Assembly: GCA_964436865.1 (NCBI GenBank)
Contig: CAYTFK010000029.1
Location: 1-38,450 of the forward strand
DNA length: 38,450 bases
Reading direction: 5' to 3'
DNA from: JAXGPP01 sp964436865
Lineage (GTDB): Bacteria; Planctomycetota; Planctomycetia; Pirellulales; Thermoguttaceae
In this document: in pieces, positions 17,403 through 25,752 of the stretch
How the letters are laid out: every line of letters begins with the position of its first letter
How positions within the stretch are numbered: the first letter of the stretch is position 1
Translations under genes and position numbers: made by a program
Notes under the pieces: generated by a model
The model's input: only the letters and a program-made list of their open reading frames with translations
What the model was told of the DNA's origin: nothing
Databases searched by the model: none

Positions 17403-19880
17403 ATGTTCCATAGACTCGGATCGTTTGTTTCTCGGTACTACCTGTGGGTTCTACTGGGCTGGTTGTTGGCCGGTCTGGCGGTCGCTCTGTTTGCCCCGGC
17501 TTGGGACGACGTGACCCGCGATGGCGACTTCGCCTATCTGCCCGAGCAAATGACGAGCGTCCGTGGCGAGAAGCTTCTTGAGGCTGCCTTTCCTGACATC
17601 CGCTCCAAGAGCGCGATTGTTCTGGTCCTCTCCCGTCCCGACGGTCCGCTCCGGCCGGCCGACTATACCATCGCCGATGATCTCGTCGCCCGGTACGAAG
17701 CGAAACAGGACACCGGGAGCCCGATCGTCGGAGTGATGAGCCACCGCACACCCGTAGTGGGCGAGAAGCTGCGCAGTGCGGTAACTGAATCGGGGCAGGG
17801 GTTGCTCATTGTCCTGCAGCTCAGCAGCGAGTTCATGGCCATTGGCAATATGCCGCTGATGGAAGAGATCCTCAAGACGGTCGAGGACATTCGCAGCGGC
17901 GAAAACTTTCCGGCCGGTCTCCAGTTGGGCGTTTCCGGTTCGGCCGCCATCGGCGCCGACATGCGAATTGCTACCGTTGAGAGCATTCGCAACACCGAGT
18001 TGACGACCATCGTCCTGGTGATTCTCATCCTGCTGGTCGTCTACCGCGCCCCCGGTTTGGTGCTTGTGCCCTTGGTGGCTATCGCCACCTCGGTGATCGT
18101 GGCCACCGGCGTGGTCGCATCGCTTGCAGGTCTCAGCGCGCACTTCGATGCCGGCTACATGATCTTCAAAGAGACGCGGATTTTCGTCGTCGTGCTTCTC
18201 TTCGGAGCGGGGGTCGATTTCTGCCTCTTCCTCATCGCCCGTTTCAAAGAAGAGCTGGAACGCGGCCTCGTGCCGGCCGACGCGATCAGCCACGCCCTGG
18301 GTCAGGTGGGGCACGCGGTAGTGGGCAGCGCGTTTACCACCGTTGTCGGCCTGGGACTGATGGCCTTCGCCGCGTTCGGCAAATTCAAGAACAGCGGTCC
18401 GACCATCGCCCTCTGCTTGTTTGTCGCCCTGGTTTCGTCATTGACGCTGGCGCCTGCCCTGTTGCGTGCCATCGGCCCGATTGTCTTCTGGCCTTTCGGA
18501 GTCCAGCGGCGTCGAGCGCCGACGACGAACGGGTCGGCGACGTTCGACGAAGGCGATTTGAGTTCTGCCCCCTTCCGCTGGCTCTGGGAGCGGCTCAGCC
18601 GCCAGATCCTCGCCCGTCCCGGCCTGATCCTTGTCGGCAGCGTGATTCTGCTGGCCCCCGTCGTCTATCACGGCTGGGATGTGGAGGTGACCTACGATTT
18701 CCTCAGCGAGCTTCCGCCGAACCGGCCGAGCGTCCAGGGCACGGAACTCCTGCGTCAGCACTTCTCGCCCGGCGAAACCAGCCCCGTGACCATTCTCGCC
18801 TACCGTGAAGAAGGAGGGCTGGAGAATTCCAAAGCGGGTCGCGAGCGGACTCAGCAGGTCATTGACCAGCTCTATGCGCTAACCTACCGCGACAGCCACG
18901 GCAACGAAGTCAAGCCGATCACCAGCGTCCGTAGTTGGGTAGAGCCCCTGGGTCAGCGCGCCCGCGGCGGCGGCTTCTGGAACAGCATCGAAAAGAGTGT
19001 CATTCGCAATCGGACTCGCGATACCTATCTCGCTCAGGGTGACGAGTTTGCCGGCAAGGTGACGCGGCTCGACGTCGTCTTCCAGTACGATCCGTTCTCG
19101 CTGGAGAGCATTCGCCTGCTGAACCACGTTCAGTCGCAGCTCGAAGCCCTGTCCCGCAAGCCCGAGTCGTCCTGGCATGGGGCGTATTTCTACTACCTGG
19201 GCACGACGGCGGGAATTCGCGACCTCCGCGAGGTGACGTCGGCCGACCGCACGCTCATCCAGCAACTCGTTTCCATCGGCGTGCTGGCGGTGCTCATCGT
19301 CCTCTTGCGCCGCCCGTGGGTCTGCCTGTACCTCATCTTCTCCGTCCTGGTGGGATACTTCTTTACCATGGGAACGACCGAGCTGGTCTTCTCCTGGCTG
19401 TACGGCAGCAGCTACCACGGACTCGACTGGAAGGTGCCCGTTTTCCTGTTCGTCATCCTCATCGCCGTGGGCCAGGACTACAATATCTTCCTCGCCACGC
19501 GCGTGTTCGAGGAACAACGTCGCCACGGAATCGACGAGGGAATGCGCGTCGCCCTGATCCGCACCGGCGGAATCATCACCAGTTGCGGCGTGATCATGGC
19601 CGGGACGTTCATCTCGATGACCACTGGCACACTCCGGGCGATGGTCGAACTGGGCTTTGCCCTGGCTTTTGGAGTGCTCCTCGACACGTTTGTGATCCGC
19701 ACCATCCTCGTGCCTGCGTTTCTAATCATTTGGGACCGCTACTGGATGCGCCGCCGGCTGGCTCGGCAGCCGGCCGAGCAACCGGTGGGGCATGGCCGCC
19801 TGCCGCTTTCCGGCGCGTATGCGCGCGGCCGTGAAGGAGCCGAATTGATGGGCGGCGCCGGGAGCCGCGCGCAGCGTTGA
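17403..19880 (+). CDS. MmpL/RND-family lipid exporter
   Basis: An 825-residue transporter of the MMPL branch of the RND superfamily. A first membrane helix (about residues 12-33) is followed by a large extracytoplasmic domain, then a helix bundle, and the pattern repeats after residue 400 to give about 12 helices. The proton-relay acids are seen as AGVDF in the first half (near 261) and GQDYNIF in the second (near 691). Members of this family export complex lipids, as MmpL proteins do in mycobacteria, or hopanoids, as HpnN does. It is encoded between the hydrolase and the sulfotransferase in one strand-consistent run. It is the obvious candidate to export the cluster product. Confidence 0.9.
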   Translation: MFHRLGSFVSRYYLWVLLGWLLAGLAVALFAPAWDDVTRDGDFAYLPEQMTSVRGEKLLEAAFPDIRSKSAIVLVLSRPDGPLRPADYTIADDLVARYEAKQDTGSPIVGVMSHRTPVVGEKLRSAVTESGQGLLIVLQLSSEFMAIGNMPLMEEILKTVEDIRSGENFPAGLQLGVSGSAAIGADMRIATVESIRNTELTTIVLVILILLVVYRAPGLVLVPLVAIATSVIVATGVVASLAGLSAHFDAGYMIFKETRIFVVVLLFGAGVDFCLFLIARFKEELERGLVPADAISHALGQVGHAVVGSAFTTVVGLGLMAFAAFGKFKNSGPTIALCLFVALVSSLTLAPALLRAIGPIVFWPFGVQRRRAPTTNGSATFDEGDLSSAPFRWLWERLSRQILARPGLILVGSVILLAPVVYHGWDVEVTYDFLSELPPNRPSVQGTELLRQHFSPGETSPVTILAYREEGGLENSKAGRERTQQVIDQLYALTYRDSHGNEVKPITSVRSWVEPLGQRARGGGFWNSIEKSVIRNRTRDTYLAQGDEFAGKVTRLDVVFQYDPFSLESIRLLNHVQSQLEALSRKPESSWHGAYFYYLGTTAGIRDLREVTSADRTLIQQLVSIGVLAVLIVLLRRPWVCLYLIFSVLVGYFFTMGTTELVFSWLYGSSYHGLDWKVPVFLFVILIAVGQDYNIFLATRVFEEQRRHGIDEGMRVALIRTGGIITSCGVIMAGTFISMTTGTLRAMVELGFALAFGVLLDTFVIRTILVPAFLIIWDRYWMRRRLARQPAEQPVGHGRLPLSGAYARGREGAELMGGAGSRAQR

Positions 19881-19959
19881 GACGCGTTCTCCTGCGCAGG
19901 AGCTAGCCGACCGCCCTTGGTGTAATTGGCCTCGACCCACCCTGCAATCGTGATTACCC

Positions 19960-21120
19960 ATGACCATTGAACCGAGTCGGAACGGCAAATCGGAGAAATC
20001 GGCGCGCCGCTGGGCGCCGCGGATGTGGCTGGGGTGCGGGTTGGGACCGTGGATCAGGCTGCTCGTCCGCAACCGCTTCGCCGTGGGCTGGCAATATTCG
20101 TATATCGCCGCCATCGACACCATTGGAGCCGCCGTCAACGCCGGCTTGTACGGCTGCCAGCAACTGCGCTTCGGCCGGCAGGTGAACGCCACCGAACTCG
20201 TCGCCCCGCCGATCTTCATCATCGGCCATTGGCGGAGCGGTACTACCCTGCTGCACGAACTGTTGGTCCGCGATCCGGAGCACACCTTTCCCAATACCTA
20301 CGAGTGCTTCTCGCCGAATCACTTCCTGGTGAGCGAAGACTTCGTCCGACGCTGGTTCTCGTGGGTCATGCCCGAGAAGCGGCCCATGGACAACATGGTC
20401 ACCGGCTGGGAACGCCCGCAGGAAGACGAATTCGCCCTCTGCAACATGGGCCAGCCCTCTCCCTACCTCGATATCGCGTTCCCCAATCGCAACGGACCGG
20501 TTGCCCGTCATCTCGACCCCGACCGATTCACCGCTGCCGAGCGCGAGGCCTGGAAGGCGGCCCTGCTCTGGTTTCTCAAGTGCGTGACCTTGCGGACTCC
20601 GAAGCGGATCGTGCTCAAGTCGCCGCCGCACACCAGCCGCGTGAAGCTGCTGGCCGAGGCCTTTCCGGGGGCATGCTTCGTCAATATCGTCCGCAATCCC
20701 TACGAGCTGTTCGCTTCCACGGTGAATCTGTGGCGCGTATTCTATTCCGCGCACGGCCTGCAGAAACCGAGATGCGACGGGCTCGAGGAGTATGTCTTCA
20801 ATACTTTCAGCCTCATGCACGAGAAACTCGAACAGGCCCGACGCGCTGTCGACCCGAGCCAGATCTACGATCTCCGCTACGAGGATCTGGTGGCCGACCC
20901 AATGGGCGAAGTGCGCGCGGTCTACGACCACTTCGGTTGGGATTTCGACCGGGTGCGCCCCGGCGTTGAAGAGTACGTAGCCTCGGTCTCCGACTACCGC
21001 CGCAACCGTTACGATTTGGCCCACCACGAGAAGGCGGCGGTCGCGCGGCGATGGGCGGCCTATTTCCATCGATATGGTTATACGATCAAGGATGACGCTC
21101 CTGCCAGCCTCGTACAGTAG
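19960..21120 (+). CDS. Sulfotransferase (PAPS-dependent, Sulfotransfer_3 type)
   Basis: The enzyme transfers a sulfuryl group from PAPS to a hydroxyl or amine. The 5'-phosphosulfate loop GHWRSGTT lies near residues 87-94 and the 3'-phosphate site RNPYELFASTVNLW near 245-258; the catalytic acid/base candidate is a His shortly after the loop (LLHE). The 386 residues fit the family. It has no membrane anchor of its own. It starts 79 bp after the exporter and is followed by the GH3 gene after 18 bp. The acceptor is probably the cluster lipid, by analogy with lipid sulfotransferases of mycobacteria; a beta-hydroxyl for decarboxylative alkene formation, as in olefin synthases, is a less likely alternative. 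Confidence 0.88.
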   Translation: MTIEPSRNGKSEKSARRWAPRMWLGCGLGPWIRLLVRNRFAVGWQYSYIAAIDTIGAAVNAGLYGCQQLRFGRQVNATELVAPPIFIIGHWRSGTTLLHELLVRDPEHTFPNTYECFSPNHFLVSEDFVRRWFSWVMPEKRPMDNMVTGWERPQEDEFALCNMGQPSPYLDIAFPNRNGPVARHLDPDRFTAAEREAWKAALLWFLKCVTLRTPKRIVLKSPPHTSRVKLLAEAFPGACFVNIVRNPYELFASTVNLWRVFYSAHGLQKPRCDGLEEYVFNTFSLMHEKLEQARRAVDPSQIYDLRYEDLVADPMGEVRAVYDHFGWDFDRVRPGVEEYVASVSDYRRNRYDLAHHEKAAVARRWAAYFHRYGYTIKDDAPASLVQ

Positions 21121-21138
21121 TGTGGGAGACGGCTCGGG

Positions 21139-22833
21139 ATGAGTTTTGCGGAAGTTGCGGATCCCGGTATGTTTGCCCGCTATATCTATCTCTGGTGGCG
21201 CAATCGCCGCGTTCAGCGGTTCCTGCACTCCACGCGCCGCGCTCGGCGCGTGCAACTCGATGTGCTTCTGGACAAGCTGCGGCGGCACGCCGACAGCGAT
21301 TTTGGCCGCCGGCATGGCTTCGCCGCGATCCGCTCAGTCGACGACTTTCGCCGCCAGGTCCCGATCACCAACTACGAGTACTACCGCCCCTATATCGAGC
21401 GGCTCAAGCAGGGCGACGTCTCCGCGATGTTCGGACCCGGGACCCAATTGCTGATGTTCGCCCTCACCTCCGGCACCACCAGCGACGCGAAATACGTGCC
21501 GGTCACCCAGCAGTTCTTCAACGAGTACCGCGACGGCTGGAACATGTGGGGCGTGCGGACGTACGTCGACCACTTGGATCTGTGCCATAAGAAGACGCTC
21601 CAGTTCACCAGCAACTGGAATCAGTTCCTTACCCCGGGCGGGACGCCCTGCGGCAACATCAGCGGCCTCGCCGCCGAAACGGCTCCACTCATCAGCAATC
21701 CGGTGTTCATCATCCCCCGCAAGCTGATGAAGATTGCCGATCCCATCGCAAAGCGTTATACGGGCTTGCGGTTGTCGCTCCCCTCGCGCCGAGTGGGAAT
21801 GATCATCACCGCCAACCCGAGCACACTCATCGAACTGGCTCGCCTCGCCGACACCGAGCGGGAGTCGCTCATTCGTGACATCCACGATGGCACGCTTTCC
21901 GAACGTTTCGACGTGCCGGGACCGCTGCGCGACCTGCTTCGCCGGCGGATCCGCCGCCGCCGTCCCAAGCGGGCGCGCGAGTTGGAGCGGATCGCCGAGC
22001 GGACCGGCCGCCTCTATCCCCGGGACTTCTGGCCGCGCATGGCGGTGATCGCCGTCTGGACCGGCGGCTCGGTGGGGAGCTACGTCCCCCGCGTCCGCGA
22101 GTATTACGGCGAGCGCCCCGTGTTCCGCGACCACGGCCTGCATGCCAGCGAGGGGCGGATGACAGTCCCCTTCTGCGACGGCACCAGCGCCGGCGTTCTC
22201 GACTTCGTCCACACATTCTTCGAGTTCATTCCCGAAGGAGAGCACGACCGCGACAACCCCACGGTGCTCGAAGCCCATGAGCTTGAAGAAGGGCGAAACT
22301 ACTATATCCTGCTGACAACTTCCAGCGGCCTCTACCGCTACGACATCCACGACCTCGTCCGCTGCACCGGTTTCATCTACCAGGCGCCCGTGCTTGAGTT
22401 TCTTAACAAGGGCGCCCATTTCGCCAGCGTCACCGGCGAGAAGCTCAGCGAGTTCCAGGCCGTTACGGCCGTCAACCAGGCTTTCGGTGAGAGCAAGCTG
22501 CCGATCGAACTCTTCACGCTCGCGCCTGAATTCGGCGACCCGCCCCGCTACGTCCTCCTGGTCGAGCGGCCGTTTACTTCGGCCGAGGCCTCCGGCCTCG
22601 CCAGCCGAGTCGACGCACACCTGGCAACGCTGAACTGCGAGTACGAAGAACGTCGCCGCACCGGACGCCTTGGACCGCTCATCGTCCGCGAGGTCCCTGC
22701 CGGCACCTGGGACGCCCTTCGCCAAACCCGCGTTTCCCGTCTCGGGGGCAGTCTCGAACAGTACAAACACCCCTGCTTGAGCGGCGACCTCGCTTTCATC
22801 GACCGCCTGCCGAAACAGCGCGTCGTCGCCTGA
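21139..22833 (+). CDS. GH3-family acyl-amido synthetase
   Basis: GH3 enzymes, best known from plants (JAR1 type), adenylate a carboxylic acid and join it to an amino acid or amine. The three ATP/AMP motifs are visible: SGTTSDAKYVPVT near residues 111-123, HASEG at 335-339 in place of the usual YxSSE, and YRYDIHD near 399-405 in place of YRxGD. The length of 564 residues is normal. It closes the operon after the sulfotransferase. In bacteria the acid substrate cannot be predicted from sequence; here a long-chain acid made by the PKS is the natural guess, with an amino acid or amino sulfonate as partner. It could be the step that makes a capped, exportable amide. Confidence 0.88.
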   Translation: MSFAEVADPGMFARYIYLWWRNRRVQRFLHSTRRARRVQLDVLLDKLRRHADSDFGRRHGFAAIRSVDDFRRQVPITNYEYYRPYIERLKQGDVSAMFGPGTQLLMFALTSGTTSDAKYVPVTQQFFNEYRDGWNMWGVRTYVDHLDLCHKKTLQFTSNWNQFLTPGGTPCGNISGLAAETAPLISNPVFIIPRKLMKIADPIAKRYTGLRLSLPSRRVGMIITANPSTLIELARLADTERESLIRDIHDGTLSERFDVPGPLRDLLRRRIRRRRPKRARELERIAERTGRLYPRDFWPRMAVIAVWTGGSVGSYVPRVREYYGERPVFRDHGLHASEGRMTVPFCDGTSAGVLDFVHTFFEFIPEGEHDRDNPTVLEAHELEEGRNYYILLTTSSGLYRYDIHDLVRCTGFIYQAPVLEFLNKGAHFASVTGEKLSEFQAVTAVNQAFGESKLPIELFTLAPEFGDPPRYVLLVERPFTSAEASGLASRVDAHLATLNCEYEERRRTGRLGPLIVREVPAGTWDALRQTRVSRLGGSLEQYKHPCLSGDLAFIDRLPKQRVVA

Positions 22834-22849
22834 GCGTCGCTTGCTCACG

Positions 22850-22869
22850 ACGGGGACTTCCTTCCCCGT
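22850..22869. terminator. Hairpin between convergent GH3 and chrA genes
   Basis: ACGGGGA (22850-22856) and TCCCCGT (22863-22869) form a perfect seven-base-pair stem with a six-base loop, filling the 37-bp gap between two convergent stop codons. No T run follows, but position and symmetry suit a bidirectional terminator. Confidence 0.5.
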
Positions 22870-22870
22870 G

Positions 22871-24028
22871 TCAGTACACCAGCGGCCCCGCCAGTGCACC
22901 CGCGGCAATCAGCCACGCCGGGTTTACTTGCCAGCGAAGCCCGGCAATCGCGGCGGCCAATGCCAGGCTCCAACTCCCCAGATCGGTAACCGCCGCTTGG
23001 CCGAGACTCACCACGACCGCGGCCATCAGGCCGAGCGACGCGGCGCTCACTGCGTCCAGGAACCGCGACGCCCAGCGCGACTGGCGCAACCGCGGTATCC
23101 AAGGGTTGATCGCGGCCACGAGCAGGAATGCCGGGAGCATGATGGCCCCCGTCGCCACCAACGCCCCGCTCGTGCCGGCGAGCAGGTACCCCACAAACGT
23201 CGCCGTGGTGAGCAACGGCCCCGGCGTGAACTGGCCCACGGCCACCGCGTCGAGCAATTCCCGCCGCGTGAGCCAATGGTACTGATCGACCAGCCCGCCT
23301 TCCAGGTAGGCTACCAGCACGTAACCGCTGCCGTAGAGCACCGCCCCGACCTTGAGAAAGAATAACGCCAGTTTTCCCAGCGATACGCTTCCCGCCGCCG
23401 CGCCGCCGCTTGCCGCGGCCAGTGTGGCTCCGCCCGCCGTCTTTGCGGTGAGCAGGCTGCCGGTCGCCAGCGCGACGGCGCCCGTCGGCCCAGGCGGCGT
23501 GCGTCGCGCCAAGAGGAGCGTTCCAATCACTCCGCCAGCCAGCAGCGAAAGAACCTCGTCCGCTCCAATCGCCGCGGCCACGCCCACGGCCACCGCCACC
23601 GCCCCTTGCTGCCAGGTGGCCAGCGTCTTCTTTGCCAGCCGCCACACCGCGGTGAAGATCACGGCCACGATCACCGGCTTGATACCCGCCAGAAACGGTT
23701 CGACCGCCGGCAGTGTGCCATAGCGCACGTATGCCACCGCGAAAGCCGCGGTGATCGCAACCGCCGGCGCAGTGAACGCGACCCCGGCGACGATCGATCC
23801 CGGAAAGCCGGCACGCCGGTACCCCACCTGGCATGCCATCTCTACCGCGTTGGGACCCGGGATCAATTGCGTCACGGCGAGGAGGTCAAGAAACTCCTGG
23901 TGCGTGAGCCAGCCACGGCGCTCGACCGTCTCCTGCTCCATCAACGCCGCATGAGCCGCCGGCCCGCCGAAACTGATCGTCCCCAATCTGAGAAACGTGC
24001 CGGTTAACTCCAGAAGCCGATGTGCCAT
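22871..24028 (-). CDS. chrA: Chromate transporter, two-domain ChrA
   Basis: A 385-residue membrane protein of the CHR family, which exports chromate by proton exchange. The two homologous halves are both present. The first has FGGPAAH near residue 20 and PGPN near 57; the second has the matching GSGYVLVAYLEG and TPGPLL around 240-275. The ten or so hydrophobic segments span most of its length. The orientation is opposite to the lipid cluster, so it probably lies outside that cluster. It diverges from modABC over 211 bp with a repeated 16-bp sequence. Chromate and molybdate are both tetrahedral oxyanions, so shared control is conceivable but not shown. Confidence 0.9.
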   Translation of the reverse strand: MAHRLLELTGTFLRLGTISFGGPAAHAALMEQETVERRGWLTHQEFLDLLAVTQLIPGPNAVEMACQVGYRRAGFPGSIVAGVAFTAPAVAITAAFAVAYVRYGTLPAVEPFLAGIKPVIVAVIFTAVWRLAKKTLATWQQGAVAVAVGVAAAIGADEVLSLLAGGVIGTLLLARRTPPGPTGAVALATGSLLTAKTAGGATLAAASGGAAAGSVSLGKLALFFLKVGAVLYGSGYVLVAYLEGGLVDQYHWLTRRELLDAVAVGQFTPGPLLTTATFVGYLLAGTSGALVATGAIMLPAFLLVAAINPWIPRLRQSRWASRFLDAVSAASLGLMAAVVVSLGQAAVTDLGSWSLALAAAIAGLRWQVNPAWLIAAGALAGPLVY

Positions 24029-24050
24029 AAGCCGGGCGTGGGATAGAATG

Positions 24051-24126
24051 GGCTGGATCGGGCAACCCGCATTGTGGCGATCGGCGGGCGGCTGTCAACT
24101 ATTGAGCTTTGGCTTGATCGGGCAAC
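24051..24126. promoter_or_regulatory. Direct repeat in the chrA-modA divergent region
   Basis: The 16-mer GGCTGGATCGGGCAAC (24051-24066) recurs with one change as GGCTTGATCGGGCAAC (24111-24126), exactly 60 bp apart. They lie between two divergent oxyanion transporter genes, where a shared regulator could bind. The repeat does not resemble the known E. coli ModE site. Confidence 0.45.
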
Positions 24127-24239
24127 AAGGGCGACCAACGGGAGCCCGGTTTTACGGAGAGAACCGTTTAAGCGTGTTACGTTATCAACCTGATTGCCAA
24201 TAAAAGATCGCCGCCCCACAAGGTTTGGCGGAACTGCAA

Positions 24240-25046
24240 ATGCGCAGCCGATTCCGCATCTGCCTGGCGACCCTGAGCGCCACTCTTGTCCTGTTGCCGG
24301 CTCTCTGCTGCCGGACTGCCGATCCGCCCATGACCGGCGACGACGCCACCTCTTCAGTGATCATCTTCGCTGCCGCCAGCACTGCCGGGCCGCTCGACGA
24401 GATTGCGGACGCCTTCCGTGCGGAGACCGGAATCGACGTGTACGCGAACCTCGCGGGCAGTTCGACGCTGGCGCAGCAGATCATCGAAGGCGCCGAGGCC
24501 GACATCTTCCTCTCCGCCAGCCGAGAGTGGGCCGCGACGCTCGAGAACCGCGGTCTCGTCGGCGAGTCGCGCGATCTGTTCTCCAATCGCCTGGTGATCG
24601 TCGTTCCGGCGGCAGCCGACTGCAAAATCAACTCGCTCGAGGATCTGCTCAACCCGCGGATCGAGCACCTCGCCCTCGGAGACCCCCACAGCGTGCCTGC
24701 GGGAGTCTATGCCCGGCAAGCGCTCCAGACGCTCGGATTATGGGACCGGCTTGCCGGGAAGGTGGTCGCGGCCGATGATGTCCGCCAGGCTCTTACGTAC
24801 GTCGAAACCGGAGCGGCCGAGGCCGGGATCGTCTACGTCACCGACGCTGCGGCCTCGCGCCGCGTGGAAGTCGCCGCCGAGATCGATCCCGCGCTCTCCG
24901 ACCCGATCGTTTATCCGGCCGTGTTGCTCCGCTCAGCGGCCGGCAAACCGGCGGCGCGCCGTCTGTTCCGCTTCCTTCAGTCCACGCCGGCCGCCGATAT
25001 CCTTCGCCATCACGGCTTCACCGTGAGCGACTCTTCCAGCCCATAA
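24240..25046 (+). CDS. modA: Molybdate ABC transporter, substrate-binding protein
   Basis: A 268-residue periplasmic binding protein for molybdate or tungstate. A hydrophobic signal segment (about residues 5-22) ends in CC but without a canonical lipobox, so secretion by signal peptidase I or lipidation are both possible. Family features are FAAASTAGPLDEIADAF near 40-55, where Ser binds the oxyanion, then ANLAGSSTLAQQI, EADIFLSAS, GDPHSVPAGVYARQAL and the late VETGAAEAGIVYVTDA segment. ATG 24240 was preferred over the upstream TTG 24225 because it opens directly onto the basic part of the signal. modB follows after 10 bp. Confidence 0.93.
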   Translation: MRSRFRICLATLSATLVLLPALCCRTADPPMTGDDATSSVIIFAAASTAGPLDEIADAFRAETGIDVYANLAGSSTLAQQIIEGAEADIFLSASREWAATLENRGLVGESRDLFSNRLVIVVPAAADCKINSLEDLLNPRIEHLALGDPHSVPAGVYARQALQTLGLWDRLAGKVVAADDVRQALTYVETGAAEAGIVYVTDAAASRRVEVAAEIDPALSDPIVYPAVLLRSAAGKPAARRLFRFLQSTPAADILRHHGFTVSDSSSP

Positions 25047-25056
25047 TGACCCACGC

Positions 25057-25752
25057 ATGACTGACCTGCTGACACGGGAGGAATGGTCGGCGCTCTGGCT
25101 CAGCGGCACCGTCGCCGTCACGGCCGCCACACTGGCCCTGCCGGCGGCCGTGGCTGTCGGCTACCTGCTGGCCCGGATTGCCTTCCCCGGCAAGTGGCTG
25201 GCCGAAGCGATCGTCGATTTGCCGCTCGTTCTGCCCCCGGTGGTGACCGGCTACCTGCTTCTCGTGCTCCTCGCCCCGCGAGGCCCCGTGGGTGGGCCCT
25301 TGGCTCAGTGGTTCGGGATCAAGATCGTCTTCACCTGGTGGGCCGCTGTGCTCGCGGCGATGGCGGTCAGCTTCCCGCTGTCGGTCCGTGCTATTCGGTT
25401 GGCCATCCAGGCGGTCGATCCGCGGCTGGAGATGGCCGCCCGCAGCCTCGGCGCGGGCCGCCTGCGAACGTTCTTCACCGTGACCGGACCGCTCGCCGGG
25501 CGCGGCGTGCTCGCCGGATGGATCCTCGCCTTCGCTCGGAGCCTGGGAGAATTCGGCGCCACGATCATGGTGGCCGGAAACATCGCGGGCCGCACTCGAA
25601 CCATTCCACTGGCGATCTACAGCCAGGCAAGCCGTCCCGGAGGACTCGACCAATCCTGGCGCCTGGTGATTCTCTCCGTCGTGCTTGCCTGCGCTGCGAT
25701 GATTGCGGGTGCGATCCTTGAACGAAGGCGGTCGCGGTATGAAGCGGCTTGA
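25057..25752 (+). CDS. modB: Molybdate ABC transporter, permease
   Basis: A 231-residue inner-membrane permease with about five helices. The EAA-type coupling motif, which docks on the ATPase, is seen as EMAARSLGAGRLRTFFTV near residues 126-143, followed by LGEFGATIMVAGN near 165-177, a stretch characteristic of ModB and related oxyanion permeases. It lies 10 bp after modA and overlaps modC by 14 bp, the usual modABC arrangement. Confidence 0.95.
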   Translation: MTDLLTREEWSALWLSGTVAVTAATLALPAAVAVGYLLARIAFPGKWLAEAIVDLPLVLPPVVTGYLLLVLLAPRGPVGGPLAQWFGIKIVFTWWAAVLAAMAVSFPLSVRAIRLAIQAVDPRLEMAARSLGAGRLRTFFTVTGPLAGRGVLAGWILAFARSLGEFGATIMVAGNIAGRTRTIPLAIYSQASRPGGLDQSWRLVILSVVLACAAMIAGAILERRRSRYEAA

